From assembly GCA_015257485.1 (NCBI GenBank), contig JABZKC010000008.1, forward strand, positions 1 through 30,297: a stretch of 30,297 bases of DNA. Direction: 5' to 3'. Made by a program: the position numbers and the translations under genes. Below, piece by piece: positions 16,495 through 23,469 of the stretch (positions are counted from its first letter, which is position 1; each line of letters opens with the position of its first letter). This DNA comes from Nanosynbacter sp. (GTDB lineage Bacteria; Patescibacteriota; Saccharimonadia; Saccharimonadales; Saccharimonadaceae). The notes beneath the pieces are model-generated. The model did not search any database. It was given only the letters and a program-made list of their open reading frames with translations, and was not told the DNA's origin.

Positions 16495-17145
16495 TTAAGC
16501 TAGCCTCTTTTCCACTTTTGACATAATTTTAGTAAAGATGAGGGTGATAGCCAGATAGATAATTGCGGCGGCGACTAGAGATTCGAAGGCGGTAGCAGTT
16601 AACGAACGGATATCATCAGCCCCACGCATAATATCGCCGAGACCAATCCAACCAACAATGGAAGTTTCCTTAAAGAGCGAAATCCCCTCGCCGATGAGGC
16701 TCGGTAAGGAATTCTTGAGCGCCTGTGGCATCACGACATAAAGTTGGGTACGAAATTCTGAAAGACCGAGAGACCTCGCGGCTTCCTTTTGGCCACTAGA
16801 AACACTTTCAATCCCGCCGCGAATAATTTCCGAAATATAAGCGCCACTATTGAGCGAAAAAGCTACAGCTGCGACAATAATTTTCGGCATGTCGCGATAC
16901 TCGGCAAAAATCACATAGTACATAATCAAGAGCTGCACCAGGAGTGGCGTGCCGCGAATAATTGTGACATAAAGATTAGCCATTTTTTGACAAATTTTAT
17001 TACTGGAAGTGCGAAGCATTGATATCAAAACGCCGAGAAGAAAACCAAAAAAGAGGGATAAGATAGTCAAAACGATGGTAACTTCGAAGCCGTGCCAAAA
17101 ATAGATCCAACGCCCGTTGCCGAATATTACTTCCAAAAATTTCAT
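16495..17145 (-). CDS. glnP: Polar amino-acid ABC transporter permease
   Basis: 216-aa membrane subunit of the HisM/GlnP family, with about five spans (for example VTIVLTILSLFFGFLLGVLI and LVAAAIIYLAITLIF). The cytoplasmic EAA loop is complete: EAARSLGLSEFRTQL then MPQALKNSLPSL. It interacts there with the ATPase encoded next. The ATG overlaps the glnH stop by four bases (ATGA). A single permease gene implies a homodimer. Confidence 0.93.
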   Translation of the reverse strand: MKFLEVIFGNGRWIYFWHGFEVTIVLTILSLFFGFLLGVLISMLRTSSNKICQKMANLYVTIIRGTPLLVQLLIMYYVIFAEYRDMPKIIVAAVAFSLNSGAYISEIIRGGIESVSSGQKEAARSLGLSEFRTQLYVVMPQALKNSLPSLIGEGISLFKETSIVGWIGLGDIMRGADDIRSLTATAFESLVAAAIIYLAITLIFTKIMSKVEKRLA

Positions 17146-17930
17146 CGTGTTTCTCCAAAATATTTCTTAAGTAAAGCATCCATACGCCCATCCTCTTTCA
17201 TCCGGTTAATCGTCTGATCGACTTTTTCTTTGAGAGTGAGGTTAGATTTTTTCATGGCAATAGCATAAGATTCATTACCAATCGCGGAGCCAAGAATTTT
17301 GAGTCCCGGGAATGCCACAATGTATTGATCAGCCGGAGCATCATCCAAAATTACAGCATCAACTCGACCCGAGGCGAGTTCCTGTAAGACATTTGGCGCG
17401 GCTGGGAACTGAATCACTTTGGCACCCTTAATTTCGGAAGCCAAGATATCACCGGTAGTACCGAGTTGAACGCCGATTTTTTTGCCAATGAGACCAGATT
17501 TATTAAAAATTTTACTATTTTCTGGCACAATAATGCGCTGGGTGGCCTGATAATAGGGCTCGGAGAATAGAGCATTCTTGGCACGCTCTTCGGTGACCGA
17601 CATACCAGCCACGGCAATGTCAATCCGACCACCTTCGAGAGCCGGAAGCAAGCCGTCAAAAGACATGTCTTCAATTTTAAGTTCGGCGCCGAGTTCTTTC
17701 GCGATTTCGCGCGCGAGATCCACATCAAAACCGACCACCTGCCCACCTTCTTTATATTCAAAGGGCTTAAACGTGGCGTTCGTACCCATGACTAAGACCG
17801 AGGCGTCATGAGAAATCACGGTTTCACGCTTCAAAATATCGAAAAACATCCAGAAAAAAGCCGCAACACACCCCGCCAGAATAATCAAATTTTTAATAAT
17901 TCGGACAGGATTTCGTTTCGGCTTATGCAT
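17142..17930 (-). CDS. glnH: Amino-acid ABC transporter substrate-binding protein
   Basis: 262 aa, type 3 periplasmic-binding fold (SBP_bac_3). The N-terminus is basic (KPKRNPVRIIK) followed by NLIILAGCVAAFFWMFFDIL, which holds an LAGC lipobox-like motif (Cys21) but continues hydrophobic beyond it, so it may be an uncleaved membrane anchor rather than a lipoprotein. The binding domain begins GTNATFKPFEYKEGGQVVGF, with DVDLAREIAKELG, RIDIAVAGMSVTEER and PYYQATQRIIV, all typical. The start is leaderless: TATACT ends 6 nt before the ATG. First gene of the glnHPQ unit and target of the shared 52-bp upstream block. Ligand unknown. Confidence 0.92.
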   Translation of the reverse strand: MHKPKRNPVRIIKNLIILAGCVAAFFWMFFDILKRETVISHDASVLVMGTNATFKPFEYKEGGQVVGFDVDLAREIAKELGAELKIEDMSFDGLLPALEGGRIDIAVAGMSVTEERAKNALFSEPYYQATQRIIVPENSKIFNKSGLIGKKIGVQLGTTGDILASEIKGAKVIQFPAAPNVLQELASGRVDAVILDDAPADQYIVAFPGLKILGSAIGNESYAIAMKKSNLTLKEKVDQTINRMKEDGRMDALLKKYFGETR

Positions 17931-17936
17931 AGTTTA

Positions 17937-17965
17937 AGTATAAGGCGTTTAGGATAATTATTCAA
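17937..17965 (-). promoter_or_regulatory. Promoter of the glnHPQ operon
   Basis: TTGAAT (17965-17960), 17-nt spacer, TATACT (17942-17937), then 6 nt to the ATG, predicting a leaderless mRNA. The conserved 51-bp block lies 16 nt upstream of the -35 box. Confidence 0.75.
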
Positions 17966-17981
17966 GAATGTAATAAAAATC

Positions 17982-18032
17982 GGTTCAGTTAAACAATTAA
18001 GAAAGACACCTAAAACAAAAAGGAACAATCCT
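17982..18032 (-). promoter_or_regulatory. 51-bp conserved block upstream of the glnH promoter (copy 2)
   Basis: Reverse complement of 3-54, identical apart from one base missing from a T-run. It ends 16 nt before the -35 box of glnH, the same distance as at the orphan gene. It starts within the stop codon of the small frame at 18031-18180. Confidence 0.6.
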
Positions 18033-18180
18033 ATAAAATAATTGGAGCTATTAGTAATAATGATAAAAGAATTAGATTAAGAATTGTAAGGTATAGAAGC
18101 AGAATGGCATTTATGTCTTTTTGCTTTATAAAAAATATACAGATACCGTTTTTTAAAGTTAAAACCAAGTATCTGTACAA
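18031..18180 (-). CDS. Possible small membrane peptide, 49 aa (TTG start)
   Basis: Directly after the stop of the smaller BspA-like gene there is a perfect nine-base Shine-Dalgarno complement, AGGAGGTGA (18199-18191). Downstream, a frame opening at TTG 18180 (or at ATT 18186/18183) runs 49 codons to a TAG. The product starts YRYLVLTLKNGICIFF and ends in a strongly hydrophobic stretch (AILLLYLTILNLILL and onward), compatible with one membrane span. Against it: the spacing to TTG is long, the start codon is weak, AT-rich DNA easily gives such frames, and a terminator-like hairpin (18138-18177) lies over its first codons. Low confidence as a real gene. Confidence 0.25.
   Translation of the reverse strand: MYRYLVLTLKNGICIFFIKQKDINAILLLYLTILNLILLSLLLIAPIIL
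18131..18177 (-). terminator. Probable terminator of the smaller BspA-like gene
   Basis: Arms 18138-18146 (tacagatac) and 18169-18177 (gtatctgta) are perfectly complementary, with further GTTTT/AAAAC pairing inside. TATATTTTTT follows on the minus strand. The loop is large for a classical terminator. Confidence 0.5.
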
Positions 18181-18197
18181 AATAATTTATTCACCTC

Positions 18198-19505
18198 CTA
18201 GGGCTTACGCGTGAAGTAACCATGCACACCCGGTCGATCCACGCGGAGCCAGGTTTTATCCGCCGTAGATGGATCAGCCAGGTATGAGCCGTTACCACCG
18301 CGGAGCTTTTTACTCTCTTTGAACATATTGGAAAAATTTGTAAGTTTAGATGTATTAAAATCATTATTCACATATATTTTTTCTGACCCATTGAATGCAA
18401 ACACCCAGCCCATATTCGTCACATTGGAAGTGTTGAAATTGGAAAGATTAAGCGAAGTGAGCCTAAACATGTGAGCAAACATACAGCTCATATCCGTCAC
18501 ATTGGAAGTGTTGAAGCTAGAAAGATTAAGCGAAGTGAGACTATACATTTCATTAAACATATACTTCATATCTGTCACCTTAGAAGTGTCAAAGTTAGAA
18601 AGATCTAGCGTGGTGAGTTTAGTCATATCAGAAAACATATATTGCATATTTGTCACCTTGGAGGTATCGAAGTTGGGGAGATTGAGTATGGTAAAGTTAC
18701 GCATGTCATAAAACATCTTACTACTATCCGTATTTAAATAAACCTTTTCTGGTTCGGCATAATAATAAGCGGTCTTATCGGTAGGGTCTAGCCAGAGCTT
18801 TATTTCATAGTCCGAATCTTCATCCTCAATATTTTTGGCATTTGCTGTAGTTGCCGGTGGCGTAGAGCTTTTCTTAAAGTGCTCGAAGGCTCCTAGGGAT
18901 TTTAGTTTTGTATTAAAATCTGGGCCTTCGGTCATGATGGCGATACGATTATAATTATTAGTTATGATAGAAAATACCAACTTATTTGTATATCTACCAC
19001 TTTCAAGATTATCACTTAATTTCATGCCGATACTTAACTGGTTCGATTCATTGCCGTTAGTTTTTCCTGCAGTCTGTAAGATTTGCGCAGGAGTAGACAA
19101 TGCTGGGATCGGAGCATAGCTCGTGGACGCCCCAAACTTATAGCCCCAAGTATTATTAGAAAAATCTCCCAGTGGTCCAGCAGAAGAAATTGAATTAATT
19201 TTCGCATTAGTCGTAGAATCGTTATTCACTAGCGCGGTTTCATCGGTCTCTGAATTTAAGGTTGCTGTATAGCCAGTCTTGTTATTTGTGTTTACTGTAA
19301 GATTTAGTGGGATTTCTGTGGTTTTGTCCGTAGAGTTAATTACTTGGTTGCCGTTCACCTGTAGATTCGCTTGGTCCACGGAAGCTGAAAGTGTCGGCAT
19401 GAATAAGGCAAAAGTATTATTGCCGAAAATTAAATTAGAAAAAGATATTAGAGTCAGAAATAATACTAAAATCTTTAATTCTCTATTAAACCACCCCCCC
19501 CCCAT
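18198..19505 (-). CDS. BspA-like (DUF285) surface protein, 435 aa, with a poly-G tract at its start
   Basis: Secreted or membrane-anchored protein with a hydrophobic N-terminal segment (ILVLFLTLISFSNLIFG). A beta-rich domain follows (VNTNNKTGYTATLNSETDET, NNTWGYKFGA, PIPALSTP), then about five 26-residue DUF285 repeats (MF..M..L..LDLSNFDTSKVTDM), then the usual DUF285 ending LRGGNGSYL...GYFTRKP. Such proteins are typically surface adhesins. No LPxTG or other sorting signal is seen. The in-frame ATG at 19505 has no Shine-Dalgarno sequence and overlaps a run of 10 G (19503-19494). An ATG at 19536, placed 8 nt after the TAAAAT box like other leaderless starts here, is out of frame because of the G-run length. 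Paralogous to the protein at 20341-22911. Confidence 0.85.
   Translation of the reverse strand: MGGGWFNRELKILVLFLTLISFSNLIFGNNTFALFMPTLSASVDQANLQVNGNQVINSTDKTTEIPLNLTVNTNNKTGYTATLNSETDETALVNNDSTTNAKINSISSAGPLGDFSNNTWGYKFGASTSYAPIPALSTPAQILQTAGKTNGNESNQLSIGMKLSDNLESGRYTNKLVFSIITNNYNRIAIMTEGPDFNTKLKSLGAFEHFKKSSTPPATTANAKNIEDEDSDYEIKLWLDPTDKTAYYYAEPEKVYLNTDSSKMFYDMRNFTILNLPNFDTSKVTNMQYMFSDMTKLTTLDLSNFDTSKVTDMKYMFNEMYSLTSLNLSSFNTSNVTDMSCMFAHMFRLTSLNLSNFNTSNVTNMGWVFAFNGSEKIYVNNDFNTSKLTNFSNMFKESKKLRGGNGSYLADPSTADKTWLRVDRPGVHGYFTRKP
19494..19503 (-). repeat. G10 homopolymer, candidate phase-variation tract
   Basis: Ten G's on the coding strand, immediately after the AT of the annotated ATG. With 10 G's the upstream leaderless ATG (19536) reads 16 codons and stops (product ends HGGGVV). 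With 9 or 12 G's it would read straight into the surface protein (HGGG-WFNREL). Confidence 0.7.
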
Positions 19506-19544
19506 GAGGTTTTGTATGTGATTTTTGGCCTTGCATATAATTTT

Positions 19545-19555
19545 ATTTTAGCATA
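19545..19555 (-). promoter_or_regulatory. Extended -10 promoter of the smaller BspA-like gene
   Basis: TATGCTAAAAT on the minus strand; the hexamer ends 8 nt before the upstream ATG at 19536 and 39 nt before the in-frame ATG at 19505. Confidence 0.6.
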
Positions 19556-19592
19556 AACAAAATCAAAAATCAGCATTAAAATTACTTATGGT

Positions 19593-20321
19593 TTAACTAA
19601 ATAATTCGGAACAAGACGTCTTTAAGTAATTGTCTTCATATTTTTCAGCTTTAAAATCAGCATCAATCATCCAATGACCACGGAGACGAAAGGCTGGAAT
19701 AGTACCACGAATAGCTTTATTGATAGCTGATTGAACGCTCATTTGGTTTTGCTTCGCCCAGTCGGAGACGGAGACAATTTTCAGCGTGGTTAGACGCGTT
19801 ATCCGACGGTAAAGAGCCTCGATGAGAAGCTTAGCAAAAAATTCTGATAATTGATCAAGTTTGTTGAGTTTTGAATATTTCTCTAGGGCTGGATAGTATT
19901 CCTCATTTTTCGATTTATTAGGAATCAAGATAGGCGGCAGATTAAGCAGGTCCAATTGTTCATTAATGAGTAGTCGTCCGATTCGACCGTTACCGTCGAT
20001 AAACGGATGAATATTTTCAAATTCGGCATGAAAATAGACGATTTTGTCGAGAAAATATTGGTCGTCTAATTCGTTATATTTTTCAACTAAATCTGACATA
20101 AAACCGTGGACGAATTGTGGATTCGCGCCGATATGATTCCCTACGCGCACCCACTCCTTATTAGTGCGAAATCGGCCGGCAGCATCATCACGAATATTCT
20201 GCATCAAAATACTATGAAGCTTAAGAATCAGCGAAACAGAAATTTCGGTTCCCGGATTATCCAGGAGCATCTCCATGGCTTTCGCGAGATTGGTAGCCTC
20301 AAAAACGTTTAAAATTGTCAT
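19593..20321 (-). CDS. Fic-family protein (AMPylase-like), N-terminally short
   Basis: About 242 aa from the ATG at 20321. Fic enzymes transfer AMP or other phosphate-containing groups to protein hydroxyls. The catalytic loop HPFIDGNGRIGR (105-116) is complete. The C-terminal part (VSDWAKQNQMSVQSAINKAIRG) looks like a small DNA-binding or winged-helix-like region. Standalone Fic proteins usually carry an N-terminal helix with the (S/T)xxxE(G/N) inhibitory motif before the segment that here reads FEATNLAKAMEMLL; that helix is absent. The frame extends upstream to 20384 but only through the 3' end of the surface-protein gene, so the extra residues are rejected. The gene starts 19 nt after that stop with no ribosome site. 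It could be a deregulated Fic, a truncated remnant, or inhibited by a partner encoded elsewhere. Confidence 0.8.
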   Translation of the reverse strand: MTILNVFEATNLAKAMEMLLDNPGTEISVSLILKLHSILMQNIRDDAAGRFRTNKEWVRVGNHIGANPQFVHGFMSDLVEKYNELDDQYFLDKIVYFHAEFENIHPFIDGNGRIGRLLINEQLDLLNLPPILIPNKSKNEEYYPALEKYSKLNKLDQLSEFFAKLLIEALYRRITRLTTLKIVSVSDWAKQNQMSVQSAINKAIRGTIPAFRLRGHWMIDADFKAEKYEDNYLKTSCSELFS

Positions 20322-20340
20322 TTTCGGTAGTTTTAAATGG

Positions 20341-22911
20341 TTATGGTTTTTGTGTAAAATAACCCTGTGCAGGTGGATTATCAAAGCGGAACCAATCTTT
20401 AGTGGCCATAGATGGATTTTCTAGATGAGAACCTTGACCACCACGGAGCTTCACGCGATTTTTGAATACATCTTTAATACCATCACCAGGAGTACCATCG
20501 TCCTGGGTTTTGAAATGATCTTGCCAATACGAATATTCGGTGAGCTTAAATTCATTAGTAGTATAGATTTTCTCCAGCTGATCACGAGACGGGTCATCGA
20601 TGGCAAACATTCCAGCCAGACTGAAGGTTTTTTGAATATCCACTTCGCCAAGATCAATACTCTTTAGGCTATAGGTATTGTGGAACATATAGTCTAAATT
20701 ATTAGCCATCTCAAAGCTGAAATCTGGGCCCAATTTAAGATCAGAAAGTGCCTCCATACCATCAAACATACCTGTCATATCGGTGGCCTTTCGACTATTA
20801 AAGTTAGTGAGGTCGAGTTTGGTAACCTTCGAAACATCTTTAAAAAGATTCTTCATGTTATCGACCTGGCTGGTATTAAAATGCAAAATATCTAACTCCT
20901 CGAGCGCCGTCATACCCTGAAACATAGCCGACATCTCCTTGAGGTTATTAGTCTCAAAAGAGGAAAGGTCTAGATGCGCAAGCTGATTCATACCACTGAA
21001 CATTTCCTTCATATTGGTAACTTTTGCTGTATTTATCGCGGCTAGATTTAAGTCGGTAAGCTGAAGCCCAGCAAACATTTTTTCCATATTTTCAACATTT
21101 CTCGTATCGAACAATGTTAAATTTAACTCTGTGAGAGCAGTAGCATTATTAAACATCGAGCTCATATCGGTGACGTTTTGAGTGTTAAAATGAGTTAAAT
21201 CTATCTGTCCGAGACTAGTCGCATTTTTAAACATCCCGCTCATATTTTTTACTTTTTCTGTATTGAAATTATTTCCCAAATTAATCTGCGTCAAACTAGA
21301 GGCACCACTAAACATGTTGCTCATATCTTCTACATTCGAAGTATCAAAATGTGAAATATCAATAGTATCTAACGCAGAAACCTGTGAAAATAGGCCACCC
21401 ATATCAGTGACATTATGTGTATCAAATCCATGGATATTTAGATTAGTTAAACTTGACATACCGAGAAACATTGAAGACATATCAGTGACCGCGGAAGTAT
21501 CAAAATGTGAAAGATTAAGTTCCGTCACAGCCGCCATGCCGGAGAACATTCCCGACATATTCTCTACTTTGCTAGTATTGAAATTGGAAAGATTAAGTTC
21601 AGTAATTTGACCAACATCCGTGAACATACCACTCATATCAGTGACATTACTAGTATCCAGATGCGATACATCTAGTTCAGTAAGTTGAGCGAGGCCACCA
21701 AACATCTCATGCATATTGGTGACCGATGAAGTGTCGAAATTGGTGATATTTAGTTCAGTTAATTCACTCAACCCACTAAACATCGATTGCATCGACTCTA
21801 CTTTAGAGGTGTCGAAGTTTGAAACATCAATTGAAGTGAGGCCATAACAATAGTTAAACATACCCGACATATCTTTAACTTTACTAGTATTAAAGGATGA
21901 AATATTTAGATCAGTTAGCGCATTATCATTATTAAAAATATCCTTCATACTAGTAACATTCCTGGTATCAAAATGTGACAGATCCAAGGAACTAAGGGTA
22001 TACACATTATTAAACATTTCAGTCATATCTGTAACTAGACTCGTGTCAAATTTACTTAAATCTAGATCGTCAGCACTATTAGCATCCTTAAAAAGTTGGC
22101 TACTGTCAGGATTCAAATAAATTTTATCTGCGGTAGTATAAAAATACAAAGTCATATCATCATTTTCGTCATACCACATTTTGATTGCATAATCAGAATC
22201 GGCCTCATCGATATCAAAAGTTTTTACCGATGGATCTGGCAGTGAGCTAGCTTCTTTAAAATGTTGATAACCCCTATAGCCAAGCTCTTCATGCTGGTCA
22301 AACAGGTTATAAAAATCCGGTCCAGACATCATGACTGCACTTTTATCATAAAGGCTCGCCACTACTGAAAAAATAATTTTATTCGTATAATCGCCAGATA
22401 CTAGAGCACTATCTGCAAAAACACCGAGATTGATTTCATAATTCTGTTCTCCGTGAATTCGCCCTGAAGTGTTAATAATGGTTTCTGGGTGAGACAGTGC
22501 GGGAATAGGACGATAATTACTATCACTGGATAATTTGTAACCCCAGGAATTAGATAAAATACCTGTCGGCGCAGTCTCGGACGATATGGAGTTAATTTTG
22601 ACGCCGGATGGATTAGATAGGGCAGTATCATTAGTCTCAGTACTCATTGAGACTGAGTATCCAGCTTTTAAGTTTGCTTCCACTTTTAAAGTACTACTAT
22701 ATTCATTGAGGTGGTTGGCGGAATGTATCGGGAGCTTTCCATCAACTGCGGAGTTGTTTTCAACTGCAGTAGAGAGACTTGGAGTAAAGAGAGCATTGGT
22801 TGGAGTAAAAAAGAGTAAGTTGCAGAAAAAAGCAGCCGACATGGTAATCAAGGCTCCACTAATTTTCTTAAAACCAATCAGAATTACTTTACTTCCTTCA
22901 TTAGCACTCAC
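20341..22911 (-). CDS. Large BspA-like (DUF285) repeat surface protein, 856 aa
   Basis: N-terminal signal/anchor segment (about 9-36, KVILIGFKKISGALITMSAAFF), then a beta-rich domain (about 40-200) shared with the smaller paralogue (SNSWGYKLSSD, RPIPALSHPET), a linker domain (about 200-270), and about 19 repeats of 26 residues (about 273-770) following MFxxxxxLTxLDLSxFDTSxVTDMSx. One unit has 27 and one 25 residues. It ends with the standard LRGGQGSHLENPS...GYFTQKP tail; no LPxTG-type signal follows. BspA-like repeats mediate adhesion in several bacteria, and attachment to a host bacterium or surface is a reasonable inference. The start is a GTG, 7 nt after TAAAAT, so leaderless. It is the first gene of the accessory cluster. 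Confidence 0.9.
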   Translation of the reverse strand: MSANEGSKVILIGFKKISGALITMSAAFFCNLLFFTPTNALFTPSLSTAVENNSAVDGKLPIHSANHLNEYSSTLKVEANLKAGYSVSMSTETNDTALSNPSGVKINSISSETAPTGILSNSWGYKLSSDSNYRPIPALSHPETIINTSGRIHGEQNYEINLGVFADSALVSGDYTNKIIFSVVASLYDKSAVMMSGPDFYNLFDQHEELGYRGYQHFKEASSLPDPSVKTFDIDEADSDYAIKMWYDENDDMTLYFYTTADKIYLNPDSSQLFKDANSADDLDLSKFDTSLVTDMTEMFNNVYTLSSLDLSHFDTRNVTSMKDIFNNDNALTDLNISSFNTSKVKDMSGMFNYCYGLTSIDVSNFDTSKVESMQSMFSGLSELTELNITNFDTSSVTNMHEMFGGLAQLTELDVSHLDTSNVTDMSGMFTDVGQITELNLSNFNTSKVENMSGMFSGMAAVTELNLSHFDTSAVTDMSSMFLGMSSLTNLNIHGFDTHNVTDMGGLFSQVSALDTIDISHFDTSNVEDMSNMFSGASSLTQINLGNNFNTEKVKNMSGMFKNATSLGQIDLTHFNTQNVTDMSSMFNNATALTELNLTLFDTRNVENMEKMFAGLQLTDLNLAAINTAKVTNMKEMFSGMNQLAHLDLSSFETNNLKEMSAMFQGMTALEELDILHFNTSQVDNMKNLFKDVSKVTKLDLTNFNSRKATDMTGMFDGMEALSDLKLGPDFSFEMANNLDYMFHNTYSLKSIDLGEVDIQKTFSLAGMFAIDDPSRDQLEKIYTTNEFKLTEYSYWQDHFKTQDDGTPGDGIKDVFKNRVKLRGGQGSHLENPSMATKDWFRFDNPPAQGYFTQKP

Positions 22912-22918
22912 TTATATA

Positions 22919-22929
22919 ATTTTAACATA
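22919..22929 (-). promoter_or_regulatory. Leaderless promoter of the large BspA-like gene
   Basis: TATGTTAAAAT on the minus strand; the hexamer ends 7 nt before the GTG start at 22911. Confidence 0.65.
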
Positions 22930-22942
22930 AAAGGAATAAGCG

Positions 22943-22980
22943 CACATTAAAAAAATACCTAACGGCAGTTAGGTATTTTT
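22943..22980 (-). terminator. Terminator of rpsJ
   Basis: Perfect 13-bp arms 22951-22963 and 22968-22980 (aaaaatacctaac and complement) with a GGCA loop and a long T-run on the minus strand. Confidence 0.92.
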
Positions 22981-22989
22981 ATGCTTTAA

Positions 22990-23313
22990 TTACATTTTGA
23001 TTTCGGCATCGACACCAGCTGGCAAAGACAAGTTTTGAAGTGCATCAATGGTCTTTGGAGTAGCATTGGTAATGTCGATAAGACGCTTGTGAATCTTCAT
23101 TTCGAAAGCTTCACCACCGGTCTTGTAAACGTGAGGTGATTTCACCACAGTAAAAGTACTGCGCTTAGTTGGTAGTGGGACTGGGCCAGAAACGGCGGCA
23201 CCAGTACGGATAGCGGTATCGACGATTTGCTTGGCGCTTTGGTCGATTACACGATGGTCGTAGGCCTTGAGGCGAATACGGATCTTCAAGCCTTCGTTTT
23301 TTGCGTCTGCCAT
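22990..23313 (-). CDS. rpsJ: 30S ribosomal protein S10
   Basis: 107 aa, the usual length. Core sequence KIRIRLKAYDHRVIDQSAKQ at the N-terminus, then GPVPLPTKRSTFTVVKSPHV (the 16S-contacting loop) and KIHKRLIDI. Component of the small-subunit head and, in other bacteria, the NusE antitermination factor. A ribosome site (AAGGAAAACA) precedes the ATG. It has its own promoter (23329-23357) and terminator, so here it is a single-gene unit; the usual downstream rplC-rplD genes of the S10 operon are missing and a surface-protein gene lies next. Confidence 0.97.
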   Translation of the reverse strand: MADAKNEGLKIRIRLKAYDHRVIDQSAKQIVDTAIRTGAAVSGPVPLPTKRSTFTVVKSPHVYKTGGEAFEMKIHKRLIDITNATPKTIDALQNLSLPAGVDAEIKM

Positions 23314-23328
23314 TGTTTTCCTTCTAAT

Positions 23329-23357
23329 TCTATAACTTCAGATGCTCGATGCGTCAA
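23329..23357 (-). promoter_or_regulatory. Promoter of rpsJ
   Basis: TTGACG (23357-23352), 17-nt spacer, TATAGA (23334-23329). Confidence 0.6.
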
Positions 23358-23423
23358 TGAGTTTTTAGAATTCAATTAATAATAGTAGATTTATTTTACG
23401 ATAAAAACAGAGGTTCGTCAAGA

Positions 23424-23457
23424 CAAAAAAATACCTCCCCCGAGGGAGAGGTATTTA
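23424..23457 (-). terminator. Terminator of tuf
   Basis: GC-rich hairpin (AATACCTC...GAGGTATT arms with additional C/G pairs), then a T-run on the minus strand. Confidence 0.88.
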
Positions 23458-23469
23458 GGCTGTTATAGA

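Noticed and set aside
3..18032. The inverted copies as ends of a transposon or integrated element
   Set aside because: The enclosed genes are core housekeeping genes, no transposase or integrase is present, and the fixed distance to promoters fits regulation better.
20322..20384. 21-residue N-terminal extension of the Fic protein
   Set aside because: It reads through the 3' end of the surface-protein gene in another frame and lacks the Fic inhibitory motif.
18198..22911. LPxTG or other C-terminal sorting signal on the BspA-like proteins
   Set aside because: Both end in the usual DUF285 tail (GYFT-x-KP) with no hydrophobic C-terminal segment.
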